This document shows positions 12,280 to 25,722 of a stretch of 64,000 nucleotides of DNA, piece after piece. The translations under genes were made by a program, and so were the position numbers. The notes beneath the pieces were generated by a model. It saw only the letters and a list, made by a program, of their open reading frames with translations. It did not search any database and had not been told where the DNA came from. The number at the start of each line of letters is the position of its first letter. The stretch's first letter is position 1. The stretch comes from Bryum argenteum (Eukaryota > Streptophyta > Bryopsida > Bryales > Bryaceae): NCBI GenBank assembly GCA_037043015.1, contig CM073322.1, positions 27,618,364 through 27,682,363 of the forward strand. Direction: 5' to 3'.

Positions 12280-12397
12280 TTAACCCACATTCCGCATCGT
12301 TTTTACATGGTTATTGATGAACTATGATTCGTGTCTACTCATCATTTACGGTACTAAACTTTGAACTTGGTCATGGCAGGAACGGTGAGCATTCAAC

Positions 12398-15217
12398 ATG
12401 AGCATGGTGAACGCTTTGGTTTCGGAGACTAAACTTAAGATTCGGAGGAGCTATAAGTTTCTTCGCCAAGCACCAGCGCTCGACACTTCTCACCAAATTC
12501 ATGGAGGCACGAAATTGATGACCATGGCAGAATCAAGGAAACGTGCGAATGGTGATGTCGATTTCATTCCCGAGCGTCGTTTTGAAGGTCAGGACCTCAT
12601 TCCAAGAATTCCTAATGTAATAGTTGCAGAAGCAATATGGCCGGTACTCCGTGAAGGTGATCATGACAGTCAAGTTGAAATCATGTCGAAAATGAGAGTA
12701 GTGTCCAAGTTCTGGTGTGCATTTATAGATTGTACAGATCTCATGGACAGGCATATGATGTCCAAGTATAATAGGTTGGCCCATGGAGATTTAAATTTGC
12801 TCCAGGTATGTTCACGGTATTCTCTCGTTTACTCGAATAAGTATATTGATTGGAAAGTTAGAGCATTTAGATTAATTATAGCTTTAGTAGGATTATTTAT
12901 ACTATCAAAATATATTTGTTACTACCATTGAGAAGATTTAGGTCGCTATTGTAGCCAATCTCACATTGTAAGTTTTTTTTATTTCTATATGGTGATCATG
13001 TGATGTACTGTCCACACCAAGCAACCTTATTCATTTTTACTCAGTCTCGCATTGAATACACCAATTGGTTTTATTCCCCTTATATTTGACTTTGCCTTGA
13101 ATAGCAAGCCTTTTGTTTCACTTAGTCTTGAATTGCAAGCCTTCTGTTTGACTTAGCCTTGAATTGCAAGACTTACAGCTTCTAGTAACCCCTAAACCAA
13201 GTCATTATCCCACCATAAGCCTATTCAATAATCGGGTGAATTGCAAGCCTTTTGTTTCGGCAGCAACAGATGCTATACCGTAAAAGTACATCGCTTGCGT
13301 TAAAACCCGAACCCCACCAGAAGTTAAACACGGTAAAAGGCAATAATATTATTGGGAACGTCGTGTTCCCAACATAACGTGGTTGTTTTCCGGAAACGTA
13401 GCGCTAACGTAGCCTAGTACACTAAACTCCCTTTTTTTCATAACGTAGCTATTTCCACCCTAAACGTAACAAATTTTTAAAACGTAGCTTCAGAAACGTA
13501 GCTCCCAGTGTACACTTCTGGTATTGACCATAGCATGTTTGTTCATAAATATTCTATTCTAAAAAAATCTAAAAAATTAGAAATTACAAGCCAAGAGGAA
13601 CGAAATGTTGGGAAATTATATTATGAAAAGGGTATATAAAATTTGGGAAATTATATCCCCCCAAAAAAATTATTGTTAGAAAAGGGTATTCAAAAGCTGG
13701 GAAAGGGGACGAAATCGAGGAGGTCGCGGTGCGGTTTGGCGCCCTCGCCGCAGTGGTTGAGTGCCCCAAGCGCACCAACACCTCTCCTCATCAATCCCGG
13801 ACTCCCCACACTACTTGACTTGGACTCGCACGCTCAGCGGCACAGGAGGCGCAGACTCCTTGAGCTCTGAGAACCCAGATTTTTGCTAATTTTGGTCGGC
13901 ACACGATGAGATTTTGGGCCGCGTCACTGCCCTAATTTGGGGTGGTCGCTCCAGTTGTCGCGCTGCTTTTTCTGGGACAGGTTGACAGTTGCTCTTTGCT
14001 CTGGGTCACCGATTTTGTTGTTCAAAAGCAGAAAATGCAAGTGTATCTTATAATGCAATCTCCTGCAATCTATTCACGACGAGGCCGTTTGGAAAATTAT
14101 AATGATCCTCTAGAGGATCGTGGCGTCACTTTGTCGACTTTAACTTTTTCCGGCACCATTTACTTTCGCCCTCGTTTATCTTTTCCCCATCCTTACCAAC
14201 TTTCCCACTATTGTCGTAGGTGCAGGTATCGCCGCAAGTGCGAGGCAAATTGGATTTTCGAGTGTTTGTGTTGATGGATGCTTTGTGGCTGGAATTGATC
14301 AGTCGGAGGCGGCGCGAAGTGTGCTGGCAGCAAGTTGCGCCACGGAGAGAGTTCAAGCGGGGGAGCTTTAAGAGGTGCGTCGTGTTTTCTTTTCTTTGCG
14401 GTGAATCCTCTGAGCTCTGTTCTTGCAACTTTGATGAATCTAGAGGCTGTAAACATTGTAGATGAATAATGCAGTTGAATTCTTGGGTTTGGGTTGAACA
14501 AGCATGGCGGCTTGGAAGTCTAGGAATTCTTGGGAATATCGCTATACGAAAGGCGATCGGTATGTCGTATCCTCCTCCAAGCTCTCCAACGAAGCATGAC
14601 AGAGAATTACTAAATTCGACGCGCAACGAGAGGTGTTTGAAGAAGTCACACCGTCTAGCACAAACAAAAAGAGAAATCACGTCGTCATTCACAAGGACGT
14701 GGACGGAGAATTTTTGTTGGATTCCGAGGTATCTGATGTAGTTGAGAGGGCAAAGAGGTGGGATTCGGTGACAAAACTTGTCTCAGGTTTCACGCAAGAG
14801 ATGCTCCTCATTGCCGATTTAATGTACCGAACTGAGTACCAACTTACTTCACAACTGAATTCTTGCCTTTCCAGTAAAGGCTTGAAAAAAGTAAACCACG
14901 TAATGGAGGCAATCCACCGGCTGGAGACCAAGTATGGAAACGAATCTAAGAAAGCGATTCTAAAGAAGGTTTTGACATTATTTTTCAAGGGACTAGATGG
15001 AGAGGCCGCCCCGGATGCTCTGATGCACCAATGGGCAACCTGCCGGGATTGGCAATGCAAACGGGTGAGTTTCGCCCATCCACTCGATCTTTTTGACAAG
15101 TCTGGTCTGGAGGTGCTCATGAACAAGATCGAAGCGGAGGAAGGTTACTCACACGTTCGGGACGTGGCTTTGGCCATGGTCAATGCTGCTCAACACATGT
15201 TGGAGGGTAGCAGTTAA
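12398..15217 (+). CDS. F-box-like protein, possibly disrupted
   Basis: The first coding exon (12398-12805, donor GTATGT) offers two starts, ATG 12398 and ATG 12524; the second (ACCATGG context) gives MAESRKRANG as N-terminus. It encodes an F-box-like helix set (IPNVIVAEAIWPVLRE, then MRVVSKFWCAFIDCTD). The last coding exon is 14603-15217, preceded by an AG acceptor, and joins in phase 0, for 298 or 340 residues. Its product is helical and unrecognised, with a KRWDSVTKLVSGF segment and end HMLEGSS. An alternative reading starts at ATG 14504 (MAAWKSRNSWEYRYTKGDRY) in the same frame, but a TGA at 14597-14599 separates it from the main exon. A polyadenylation-like AATAAA lies at 15434. F-box proteins usually recruit substrates to SCF ubiquitin ligases; the assignment and the exon join are inference. 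Confidence 0.5.
13090..13262. repeat. Short tandem repeat of 31-32 bp
   Basis: About three imperfect copies of a unit like CTTGAATTGCAAGCCTTCTG lie at 13090-13180, with a further partial copy near 13239-13259. They lie in the proposed long intron of the F-box-like gene. Confidence 0.65.
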
Positions 15218-16283
15218 AGAAGTAATCAACTAAGTCTGGTCGGTGTCTCGAGGCCCAAGGAGTTCAGACAAATTTTGGTGGGAGTGACTCCTTTCAGTTT
15301 GTAAAACCCTCTCGCTCATATTCTTTTTTAGTCTTGGTAGTTGATACGATCATTTTTTCAATTATTGCAGTATAGCCAGCATATTTGCTGCAGACCTTTA
15401 TCCACTCGTCATGTAGTCATGTACTATACCATCAATAAAACTGGCGCTTCTTCATACTCAGACTACTAGTTCAGAATGTCTTGTTGTTGTTGGTTGGAAT
15501 GACGAGTGCGAAACATGTTGTCAATTACAATTTTCGCCACTCGAGTATGTGTCTCTTTTCCGGCCTTCTTCAAGTAAGAGTCCGCTTCCTTCTCGTGCCT
15601 GAAGATGCAAAAAAGAATTCCATGCTGCGGCTTGCCTTAATGCTCGCTTGAATTTTGTGTTGTTCATGTTGATGGGCCAATAAGCTTACCTGATTATCTG
15701 ACGCGGAGTGCCTTCATTTCTTGGATGTAGCTCATGTTAATTTTGACAAACGGAGTGGAAAAATGCTTCGCGAAAAACTCCACATATGATATGCGATCCT
15801 TGCTTGGTGAAGGCAAGAAAATATTTTCTATATGAAGGCAAGATTGTATTCATCGGTACTTTTGAGCAACCAAGCAAAATAAATTTTAAGAAGGGGCAAC
15901 ATATTAACATGCCCATTTGATTTTTTCTTGTGCAGTGGAAGAATCTACTCAAACTCTCATTAATTTGAAGACATTTATAGTAAAAAAAATGTTATACAAG
16001 TATTACTATTGTTGATACATCATTAACAACTAATATGTATAGTTCAAGAAATCAAATAAATGATGGTCACTTACAAACCAATATATTGAAGTTATTCAAT
16101 CTAGGTTGTTGGTTTTATGTTTATTACAAAGTTGTAGGCTTTTGGGCACTTCTTGTCATTGCAAGCTACATTAATGTTGTACATACTTTCAATGACTGTA
16201 AGATTTTGAAAAATGATAAGTGATGCTATTTACTTAAAAATCTCAAAGACAGATTGTATCTTCCATCAAGATGCATTGCTTAC
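15218..16283. other. 3' region and spacer
   Basis: The 3' untranslated region of the F-box-like gene probably ends near 15460. The rest is AT-rich without a supported gene. Confidence 0.4.
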
Positions 16284-16287
16284 TTAA

Positions 16288-17197
16288 CCCCTAAACGTTT
16301 CGATCCATTGGGCCCGCTGGAGTAGGGTCCAAAAACGTAAAAAATGTCAAGGTCAGTAAAATAATGTGAGGGCAGTAAATCTAAAATCCAACCGTAGGAT
16401 CTTGATCTCCATTGTCTAAAGATTGCATGGGCAAATATTTGTGCCATTTGGAGTTGGGATGGGGCTTGATCCACTTGATTGAAGGCGAAAAAGGGAGCCC
16501 GAAATGGAGGGGCGATCACTAATTTTGGACTTTGGAGTGAAAAGTCGTATTACAAATTGCCCCGAAAGCAAAAATGGCAACTACAAATGGGTGAGGAATC
16601 AAGTAAAGAAGCTAATCAAAAAAAAAAAAAAAACAAACATGCCTCTTTCCAATTGCACACAATCCTACTTGAAATGGAAGTCACTTGGGATTCTTGTTTT
16701 TGGTGCTTGGTATTCCAAGGTTGCCCACACAAGCTCTTGTCCTCCGTGGACAAAAGATGATGTAAGGTGGGCGGGCTTTTTTTGAAAAGAACAGAAAAGA
16801 TGAATCAAAATAGCTTGCAAGTCATAAACATCATGCCACATGTCCACCATGATAATAACAAAGCCAAGCGCATGCGATCAGCGCTTGTCGAAGCTCAAGG
16901 CTCTCTTGCCCCATTTCAATGCCTAATCGCCCCATTTCTATGCCCAAATGGCAAAATTTCATACCGAAATAGACAAAACTCCTCTCATGACAAAAATGCA
17001 GCCCACTAAAATCGCTCTTCAGTAAAATGTAGGAATGAGGTATAACAACGGGGTAAGTGCACGAGAACTACACCCATTTACCCTTGAGGGAAAAAAAACG
17101 GCGGATGAAAAACAGCGACGACGAGAAGACGGGAAGAGTTTCAACATCCCCTGCTTCATCCAGAATGTCGATTTTCGACATTCGGCCCGCTTAAGGG
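16288..17197. mobile_element. TTAA-flanked element, copy C
   Basis: A 910-bp element with TTAA at 16284-16287 and 17198-17201. Left end CCCCTAAACG; right end inverse CCCTTAAGCG; about 10 bp of inverted repeat. It has the 14-mer CCAACCGTAGGATC at 16388-16401 and, next to the right end, the near-palindrome TGTCGATTTTCGACA at 17166-17180. The last 100 bp match the left end of copy D in inverse orientation. No transposase frame is visible. Confidence 0.75.
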
Positions 17198-17201
17198 TTA
17201 A

Positions 17202-20200
17202 AATGTATTGATCAAATTTTTAGTTTAGTGTTTCTTTTTATCAAATACATGGATCTTGCAATTTGTGCCACACAAAATTAAGATCTATCATAAAAATCTT
17301 TATATTGATATTTTACATAATTCTACGGTTACAATATTGCAATTTTGCTCTTTTCTTACTATTCTTTTTTTATTTTTTGACATTAAATTATGTTTTGAGC
17401 AATTTGATTTCATGCAAAGTTAGTAATTTACATAATTTAAATTTTTGCTTAGTTTGTTAATCCATGCAAAGTTAGTATTATACTTGGTATAACTGTTTTA
17501 GTGATTTCAAAAGTATGGAAAAAATAACGTATTTCATGTCTAGATTGTTCGGATTTAATATTTGCATTTTTTCGAATGCAATATATTTTGCAGAAGACTT
17601 GGGTGTATTATTATGTCACGCTAGCTTGACTTCCCATCTTGCACTTATGTCTTATCGTGAGACACTTTTTTGACATAATTAGTAAGACTCTTTTTACATT
17701 TTCAAGGGTTCTACAAAAACAATAGTGCCCTCTTTACCTTTACTAGTTCTTATTCTTCATATATATTGTTTTTCATTTCCAAATGTATTCATACCAATGA
17801 ATCTTCATACAATCATTAATTTATATTCCTTGTTTGTGATTATTTTTTGTATAATATGAATATCTCCCGATTGAGTCTACATCATGGACAATATTGGATT
17901 GCCAGTGTCTATTTAGGTTTACCTTACTTGCCCACTTGCTATAATTTCATCATATCTAAATTTATTCCTTTTATTTTCTAAACTTAAATATTTATAACTT
18001 TTTTTGATTTTAAGAACAATTTGAAGTCAACATTCCACGGCATAAAAAATAAAACCTCCTACATTCCCATTGAAATTAATATACTCCTATCTCTGAGCCA
18101 AATCTTGTGCTACATTTGGAATCATTCTTAAGTCTATTAACAAGATCCTTGGTAATTTAAAATTCTTCGTAATTTACATCGTATCCATATTAGACCTTTA
18201 AAAGGCAAACAAGTAAAAACTCTTAACTTTTCTTTAAAACACAATGTTTAATTTTAGAATTTACAAATTTAAAAGCTTGTGTTCAATTTACTCTTTTGTA
18301 GTGTATTATCTTACTTGTTTAAATCAAACGAGCTATTCAAAAAAACATCAAAATAAAGGTAAATGCGAACTTGTTAAAGTATTTCCAAGAGCAAAATCAA
18401 GCTAATTAATAAATGCTTTGAAGCTTGTGGAAAAAAAAAACAAGAAACAAGAAGATGTTAAAAATAAAGTTTTTAGAAAAATAACTTAAACAAGGTAAGT
18501 TTGAATATTCAAAATCTTGAAGAAAAAAACAAACACAAGAATATAAAAATCTAATTATTAAAATTCACACTTCCCCATGGGCAGGAAGTGATGGTAATAG
18601 ATAGATGTGATTTTGACTATCCAAAAATTACAAGTAACCCCAACCGAGTCGACATTTACCAAACTTTTTAAGTTTTTTACCTCTTCAGTTAGTTTAAACA
18701 GTATGAATTACGGGATTTAATAAACACTAAGAACTTACAAAGCTAGATTTCAACGTAACTCAAGCAACCGGGACCCCAAAGGACCCTAAATGAGTATGAA
18801 AAATTTGGAGTGGCGCACGAATTCATTCACTTAAGCTTAGTAAACTAAAAAATTTCATTTGAATAGGAAATTGGATATGATTCGAGATCATATTCAAAGC
18901 CTATTTACCCACGTAAAAAGTGTTCAAATGGATCATCAAGAACACTTAAAGAACGAGCTAGATCAAGCTCAAAAGGAGTATTTGATATTCAAGTCGCAAA
19001 AATTCGAAGCGAATATGAAATAAAATTTGGTAAAATGACAAGGAAAAATCATGATTTGAGGCGCCAACTGACTCGAGAAAAAGTCGTACACATTATGCAT
19101 TTTAATTTGTGTAATCCAATTAGTTATTCATTTGAGATACTTAATACTAAAAGACTGATATTTACACGACCGATTTTCTGGGGAGAAATATGTTAAAAGC
19201 ATTTTCTAATGGCAGATAGATGCAGACAATTGTCTTATAGCGGCTTACAGAGGATGGTTTGCCACGAAAACAAACTCAATACCATCAGTGAGTGAAATAT
19301 TGATTTTTCCATTTTGCGTATGTTGATGTTGATAAATAAATGATAAACTATTTGTACTAATGCAATATCACATTCTCTCAGCGACCAAGTCGAATGGACA
19401 ATCTCGTGAACAGGACAAGTCAGTCCGAAGCAAAACACGTTAAATTGGATCGGAGTACAAGAGGGCAAATCAGCGTTAAACCTCCACCAACTTTTCGAGA
19501 CCAAAAGTGAGTCTTCCTCACATGTGAAGATCACTGTAAGACATTTCGGTAGTACTTGCAAAAATTTCAAGTTCTAAAACTTTGATCAAAACAAATGGTC
19601 CTCCGCCTTTTATCGTGATGCTGCATATCTTGGAAGTGACAATCACTCAAGAACTATGTGTCCGTTCTTGGATAGACAACTTCACTCGACTTTCAATTGA
19701 CTTTCGAACCTACGAGATATTTACAACGAACTTTAAGATGTTAAGTTCAAACCACGGTTCGACTATAAAAGTCTCAATTGACGGGTATAAGCGCAACATA
19801 TGACTTCAACTTGCAAGTACAAGTTCTTAAGACCGTAGTACATCATTGCCATCAGTCTTAATTTTAAACAAATAAAAACGGTCCCGTTAGTGATCAACTC
19901 GACCTCTCCATATACAGAATTCTAATTTTTTTAAAAAAAAAAAAAAAAAATTGTACTACACACAAGTAGAAGTCAGCTAACAATGATGAACGACCACTAC
20001 TAGAGTAATACACGACAAGCTACAACAAAGACGTAGTTATTAACACTCGGAGACTACAAAAATCGCGTTTTGCAATTGTATTTAAAACTTCAGTCGCGCG
20101 TAGGTAAAAATTTAACTACGTCGAGGTGTAGTGTACGCTACGTTGCACACGTGCAAGAGGAAGTCCGAGTACCCACAGTGATTGCATTCGCAAGGGCTCG

Positions 20201-20590
20201 TTATGCAGGTAGGGCCTAACAAGAGGGTTCTGATTTCTCCATTCAATGAATGTTTTCACCTCTCAACGTTAATGAATAATTTGAATTGGTCCCCCTCGAA
20301 CTGTAGTAATACTTGTGTTTGGTACAATAGATGTCGACGTAACCAAGAATTAATTTAAATTTTTTAGAATTACTAGATTTATATTATTGAATTATAGGTA
20401 ACAATGACGTGTGGTGACATTTCAGTGGCATGTGCTATCAGAAAAGTGAGGCAAAATGTAACAAAGTACATCCATGTGGATTTATAAAACTGGTTAGTAT
20501 GTTTAGAGAATTTTTGATAATTGGATGTCAGTTGAAATTTTCTTATCTCTTACATTTTTTCATCTCTTGTCATAAGATTCTCTAGGATGT
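17202..20590. other. AT-rich spacer
   Basis: Very AT-rich, with an A homopolymer near 19930. The stretch at 17246-17280 resembles one at 34741-34775, so some of it is old repeat. No gene is supported. Confidence 0.45.
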
Positions 20591-22180
20591 CGGCAATAAT
20601 CAAATCGACAATCTGGTGCTTCTCATTGCTGCAGCGCAACTAGACCTCTCTTCGTCATCCTCCTTCAACCTATAAAAAAACAGGAAAACAAGTTAGACAT
20701 TACTTTCTAATGAAAATGACGAATACGAGAAAGATGGATATAACGGATCGTACCTTGCGAGTGAAGTTTTGAAAGTCAATCCATCTTGGGTCGCCACTAT
20801 TATCTTTCTAGTTTTTCAATTGTGTAGACATCAATGTCTCCACAGAGTTGTTGAAAATGAAAACTTAAGCCGAATAAGGAGTTCCACTTGAAGAACTATT
20901 GGTTGGAATTTGTTTTGTCTTCTTGTATTCAATAAAACCTTTTGTGCTCTCGAATGCACTCTCAAAGGAAGGCATGATTGATTGAGAGACAATGTGTGCA
21001 TCCGTCATTTAGGCCGTAGACTATGTCTGAGTTTCTTCTGATGCATGCGATTGAGAACCCAAGGACGCTGTATCTGTCCGTGCTCCTACTCGCAGACACC
21101 TATGGTCTACCTCTCCCATACTTCGGCGGTGGCGCAGAAGATTGATCTTGCTGACCCTCGTCAACCTCTGATTTGTGTATGAAATCTCCGACCACTACCA
21201 CTCCGCCATTATATAATGACTTCACATCCGACTCCGAATCAATAACAAAACCACAAATGCAGTCCAAATACCAACATCCCCCTTCCAAGTGCGGAGTTCT
21301 CTACCTTTTCAATTGTTCAGTAGTGTAGATATACTGGTCGGATCCTTTCTGAATCCTCGCAGCAAAGTACTTCGGCAGCTCTTGAACATGAATGACATTT
21401 TTCGGAACTAGTTCTCTCTTGAAATACCTAATGATTAATATAACAATAAGTTATATTTAAAGACGTTTCATAGAGTTAAGAACATGAATATGAATGCAGT
21501 GCAAAGGAGATAATGTTTATAAACATCCCGGTAACTAACACGCTTAACAATCTCTGAAGGTCCTAGAATTTGGAAAAATTGGACTTCTTATGAAAACCTT
21601 ATCAGCCCGGGGACTGAAGAATGTAGGGAACGACTTCTCCCATAAAAGTATACGGCAACTTTCCATGTGAGGTTAAATCCCGGTGTTCCGGTTTCTAACT
21701 CACAAGTGGGCCGTGGGGGTGGGTGCAAACAAAACAATCCTTCCAAGCAATGGACACCTTAACAACACTTAGCAAATCTTCTCAACCTAAATTTTTAAGT
21801 TTGAAATTAAATCGGGCAGCGCTTCCGCGCTTGGTCTCAAATTCCCTAAATTTTAACCTAAATTTGTAAATTCAGCATAGAATTTGGGCAGCGCTTCCGC
21901 ACTACCCTTACTCTTAGTGTACTCTAGCATTCAATCATCTAAATCAGCAAGACAAGCGAAGCACAACCATTCCAATCCAACGCCAACACCAAAGACAAGA
22001 GCATGCAACACAATTTAAATCATCACAACCAATTTTTTGGCAATGAAATTGCCATTTTTTAGGATAAAGTTCACAATCTCTACTATGTCTAACCACACAA
22101 CCAAACCAATTGCAAAAAACACAAATATCAAGGAATTGAGAAGGATGGGCTCCCTTCACGTTGTCTCCGACCACTGCTGG

Positions 22181-22570
22181 ACCCTCCTTCACTCCAGCTG
22201 CCACCACGCCTCCATCCTTGATCCGCTGAGGACGAGCCTAGTATTGCTGGAAAAACGGCTTGGAAACGCTTCCGAATCACCAAGGCTCGTCCGTCCAATC
22301 TTCGTAGATCTCGAGTTGTCGCCCTTCAAAGTCGGCCTTTGAATCTGCCGCTACAGCCGACCCTCCTTCGCTCCAACTGCCACCACGCCTCCGTCCTCAA
22401 TCCGCTGAAGGCGAGCCTAGTATTGCTGGAAAGAGGGCTTGGAGACGCTTCCGAATCACCAAGGCTCGTCCCTCCAATCTTCGTAGATCTCGAGTTGTCG
22501 CCCTTCAAAGTCAGCCTTCGAATCTGCTGCTACAGCCGACCCTCCTTCGCTCCAACGGCCACCACGCCTT
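22181..22570. repeat. 179-bp tandem repeat
   Basis: Two full copies (22181-22359 and 22360-22538) and the start of a third (from 22539) share runs such as ACCCTCCTTC and TTCGTAGATCTCGAGTTGTC. The period of 179 is not a multiple of three, so the open frames across it are not conserved between copies. Confidence 0.85.
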
Positions 22571-22776
22571 CGCCTTGACCCTTCTACCTACCCAAGAACA
22601 CACACACATTCCTCTTTCCAAACCCCTAGGGTTCTCCCTCATCAACAACTCCTTTCCAACAAAACATGCACATCAAACTAGATCTAAAACCGATTGCTAC
22701 AAAAACCACAAGCAAGAAGATTCAGAAACGGCCATCCAAAAACAAGATCTAGATCTTAGATCTCCCAAAAAACCTT

Positions 22777-22796
22777 CCACACACACACACACACAT
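22777..22796. repeat. CA dinucleotide microsatellite
   Basis: Perfect run of CA units in a pyrimidine-rich stretch. Confidence 0.8.
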
Positions 22797-25722
22797 GTCC
22801 ACACACCAACTTCTAACCCTAACTCTCCTTCCTCTTCCTAGTCGTGCACTTGGATGTGGTAGAATTTCATCCGGTTCAGCCGGATGAAACTTGTTCATCC
22901 AGCATTTCATCCGCATGGTTTACTAATTCCCTAGTTTATTAACTAGGAGGGATCTTGAGCATTTATGAATAATGATAAAGTAATAAACATAACCCAAAAA
23001 CATGACTTGAAACCTAGACGCAAGTTAATATTACTAATTTAGGATAGAATAAACAACCACCGGGCCATTTAAGCAAGACCCCTCCAATTATCATAGAAAT
23101 TCCGGAACCCGAAGGAATTAGCCTAAATGTCTCAATTGGGTGTTTTGAACATAAAAATATTGGTCTAATGCTTATATATAGTGTTTCAACCAAGCGTGAA
23201 CCGTTTCGGCGGTTCACAAAAGACAACAATAATATGAGTGAAATCTAGAATACTCTTATTAATAAAAATGGAGTTGTGCAATACTTACCCATACCCAAAA
23301 TGCAGCCTTGTACAACTAAGGGTCGAGATTGGCTTCTTCGAATTCTGGCGGGAGAAATCGGTAAGAGATCCGCGAACTCGGCAATGAGTTTTACTACCTT
23401 AGCCAACGCGTTTTATATTTGACAACCATTGCTGTTGTAATTTATCCAATGTCATCTCCGGTTTTGAGAATTCACAGAAGTGTCAATTGATTTGAGTCGA
23501 AAACAAGGCATAAACAAACAAATGAATTGTTTGATAGTAACGTGAAAACGATGTAACAGTGATTGAAGTGTTTAGCATCTTACATCTCCGAGGAAGTTAT
23601 CACCATTTTTTGCATTAGCAATTGCCAAATATTTGGTGAATATAGTCTTCTTTATGACTTTCACGATGTTTTCTGATGTCATGTTCATGACATCCCAAGC
23701 CCTAGTCGCAGTTTGTTCCTCATTTGGTGATTTCACTATATACGCATTTGCGGCATGATTCGATGCCACCGCAATCTCACGCTGAAGAAAGGTGATATTA
23801 AGTAGTTGATTTGCAAACAATGATAATATGAAACTCGATGACAAACAATGGGGAGAAGGTTTATGTGAAGTCTTACTCGATGAAATAACGCAATGAAAAT
23901 TTTTATTGTTAAGTTAAACCATCCAAGATTAGATGGTTTGTTCGTCAAGCAGATTTGGTATCTCTCTGGACTGAGTAGATCCTTGAAATCTTCTAACTTA
24001 TTCATATCAAAAGTGCAAATGCGGAAAAGTTTTGCCGGAAGATTAGTCTTCACATGGTCATTTTCAGTAGACCTGAACAAGACAACGATACTTAGAAGAT
24101 ATTCTATAAAAATTATTAAATTTGGATAAATAAAAAAGTGAAGATACTTACCAGTTGATATCGTACATGGCATGGAGAAGGTTGCCCACTTGGCGTCCCG
24201 GATCTAATAGAATGCAATGCATAGAGATATGTCATGCAGGAGTCCTTGGCATGACGATTATTAATATGTCTTATCCATGTGTGGAGGCAATGATTACCTT
24301 TTCGGACAAAGAACATCTTCCTGCAGAATTTTGTAGACCACGGTCTCCATGAAGCTCATCTTCAAATGCTTAGTTCGCCGATTGCAATAACAGACTCCAA
24401 CCGGACTTGATCTCTTCCGTTACCTCCGACGTCAACTTTTCGTTGTTGTACATTGAGATGTACATGACACGGTCTCCATCTCTAAATCTTTTCGCGAACT
24501 GTCTCTCAAGATGTTAAATCTCCATTTCTCCAACTGACCTCATTCTTGTCATTGATATCATTCTACACAGGTAGACAAGCAAGCGAGATTTCTTCAAACG
24601 GTGAATTCGAAGGCTGTTAATAACGTTGATGGAGTCTACATTGTGTTAAGTTCGATGTTGCAATTCGCTCTCAACAACATTCTTCAAACTCTATAGGACA
24701 AGATGTTGTTGGCAAGACGTCTTGTATTAGGGATTCCTGCGAAAGGTAATACCAATCCATAATCAAACTCAACACACATGAAGTAATACAAAATAATTAA
24801 TCATAAAGAAGGTATCACAAATATCTTCTGTCACAACTTAGTGATCATCAGATGCGCATTCTATCACTTGCAAGCCAATGTACGTGGAGCCCTTGTGTAA
24901 TAAAAGGTAGCATCTGTATTAGTCCAATGCATGATTGCCTTCCAATGACGCCTTGTGATTGGGGCCGTACGTCTTGGTTTTGCCGTAAGGGAGAAAACTA
25001 CAGAAGTTGGCCTCCTCATTACCAAAGGTGAAGTCGGAAGAACGGAGACAATAGAGGTGAGTAGAGCTGAAATAGCGGAGACGTGGACATATCTTCAGGC
25101 GATGTGGATTCATAAACCGGAGATGTAGGCATATACCCCGGAGAATAAACCACTTCGGAATCACTATCTAAATCGTTTATAGTCCACAAGTTGCAAGAAC
25201 AACTATGGATATTGTACGAGTTGGAGAGGTCTGAGAGATTGATCACGAAGGACGGAGAATGAATGGAAAGCTCAGGAGCATAAAAACAAACTCAAAATTG
25301 GGGGAAAACACATAATGGTTGTAATTTTCAAACTAACATATACACATACATGAAGTTTATCACATGAAGCTAGACATTACAAAAACTTTGAATCACAATA
25401 AAATCAATGAATATATGTTGTTCTATGGCGCACAACAAAAATTTTCATAAATCACGACAAATACTTTGGTTTCTTCCGCAAGAGTAACATGGTCTTCGAT
25501 CTCTATGCTTTGCTCAGATGATTCCTGAAATAATAGCGATGAATATAGAGTAAAAAGATGTATGAAATTAACAACATAAACCTAAACAAACCACTGTCAC
25601 ACTAACACTCGAATCTGCGTCACTGTCTATTCTACACATCTGCTCATGCTACTTTGCCTATCAAGTTTGGTACAAATTTGATACGCGACGAGGTTCTGAA
25701 GCTTCAAAATGCAGAGTTCTAG

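Larger units (their letters stand above)
20600..25250 (-). pseudogene. Decayed multi-exon gene of unknown family
   Basis: Several exon-like blocks on the minus strand are bounded by splice sites and read like real protein. They include about 25246-25040 (S/T-P-rich, YSPGYMPTSPVYESTSP), 24560-24330 (ERQFAKRFRDGDRVMYISMY), a block before 24150 (GRQVGNLLHAMYDINW followed by GTAAG), 24072-23890 (DFKDLLSPERYQICLTNKPS), 23783-23577 (EIAVASNHAANAYIVKSPNE), 23480-23285 and 21425-21305 (YFKRELVPKNVIHVQELPKY). Frame breaks and stops occur inside blocks and the blocks do not join into one open frame, so I call it a relic. I do not recognise the family. Whether all blocks belong to one gene is uncertain. 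It lies divergent to the SWIM-like fragment at 25.7 kb. Confidence 0.4.

Noticed and set aside
13178-13215. GTAACCCCTAAACC as a further TTAA-type element end
   Set aside because: The target would be GTAA and no partner end with GGGGTTAA lies within a plausible distance.
13270-13500. 5S rRNA-like sequence (AGAAGTTAAACACG) and GGGAACG...GTTCCC hairpin
   Set aside because: Beyond the short motif there is no match to plant 5S rRNA and no terminator T run at the right distance.
14126-14692. 188-codon minus frame opposite the F-box-like gene
   Set aside because: It overlaps the well-supported plus exon at 14603 and has shadow-frame composition.
23570-24170. The minus-strand relic as a second copy of the methyltransferase-like family of 1-2434
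   Set aside because: A faint resemblance around LTNKPSNLGW and a following hydrophobic strand was noted, but no second motif aligned, so the link is unsupported without a profile comparison.
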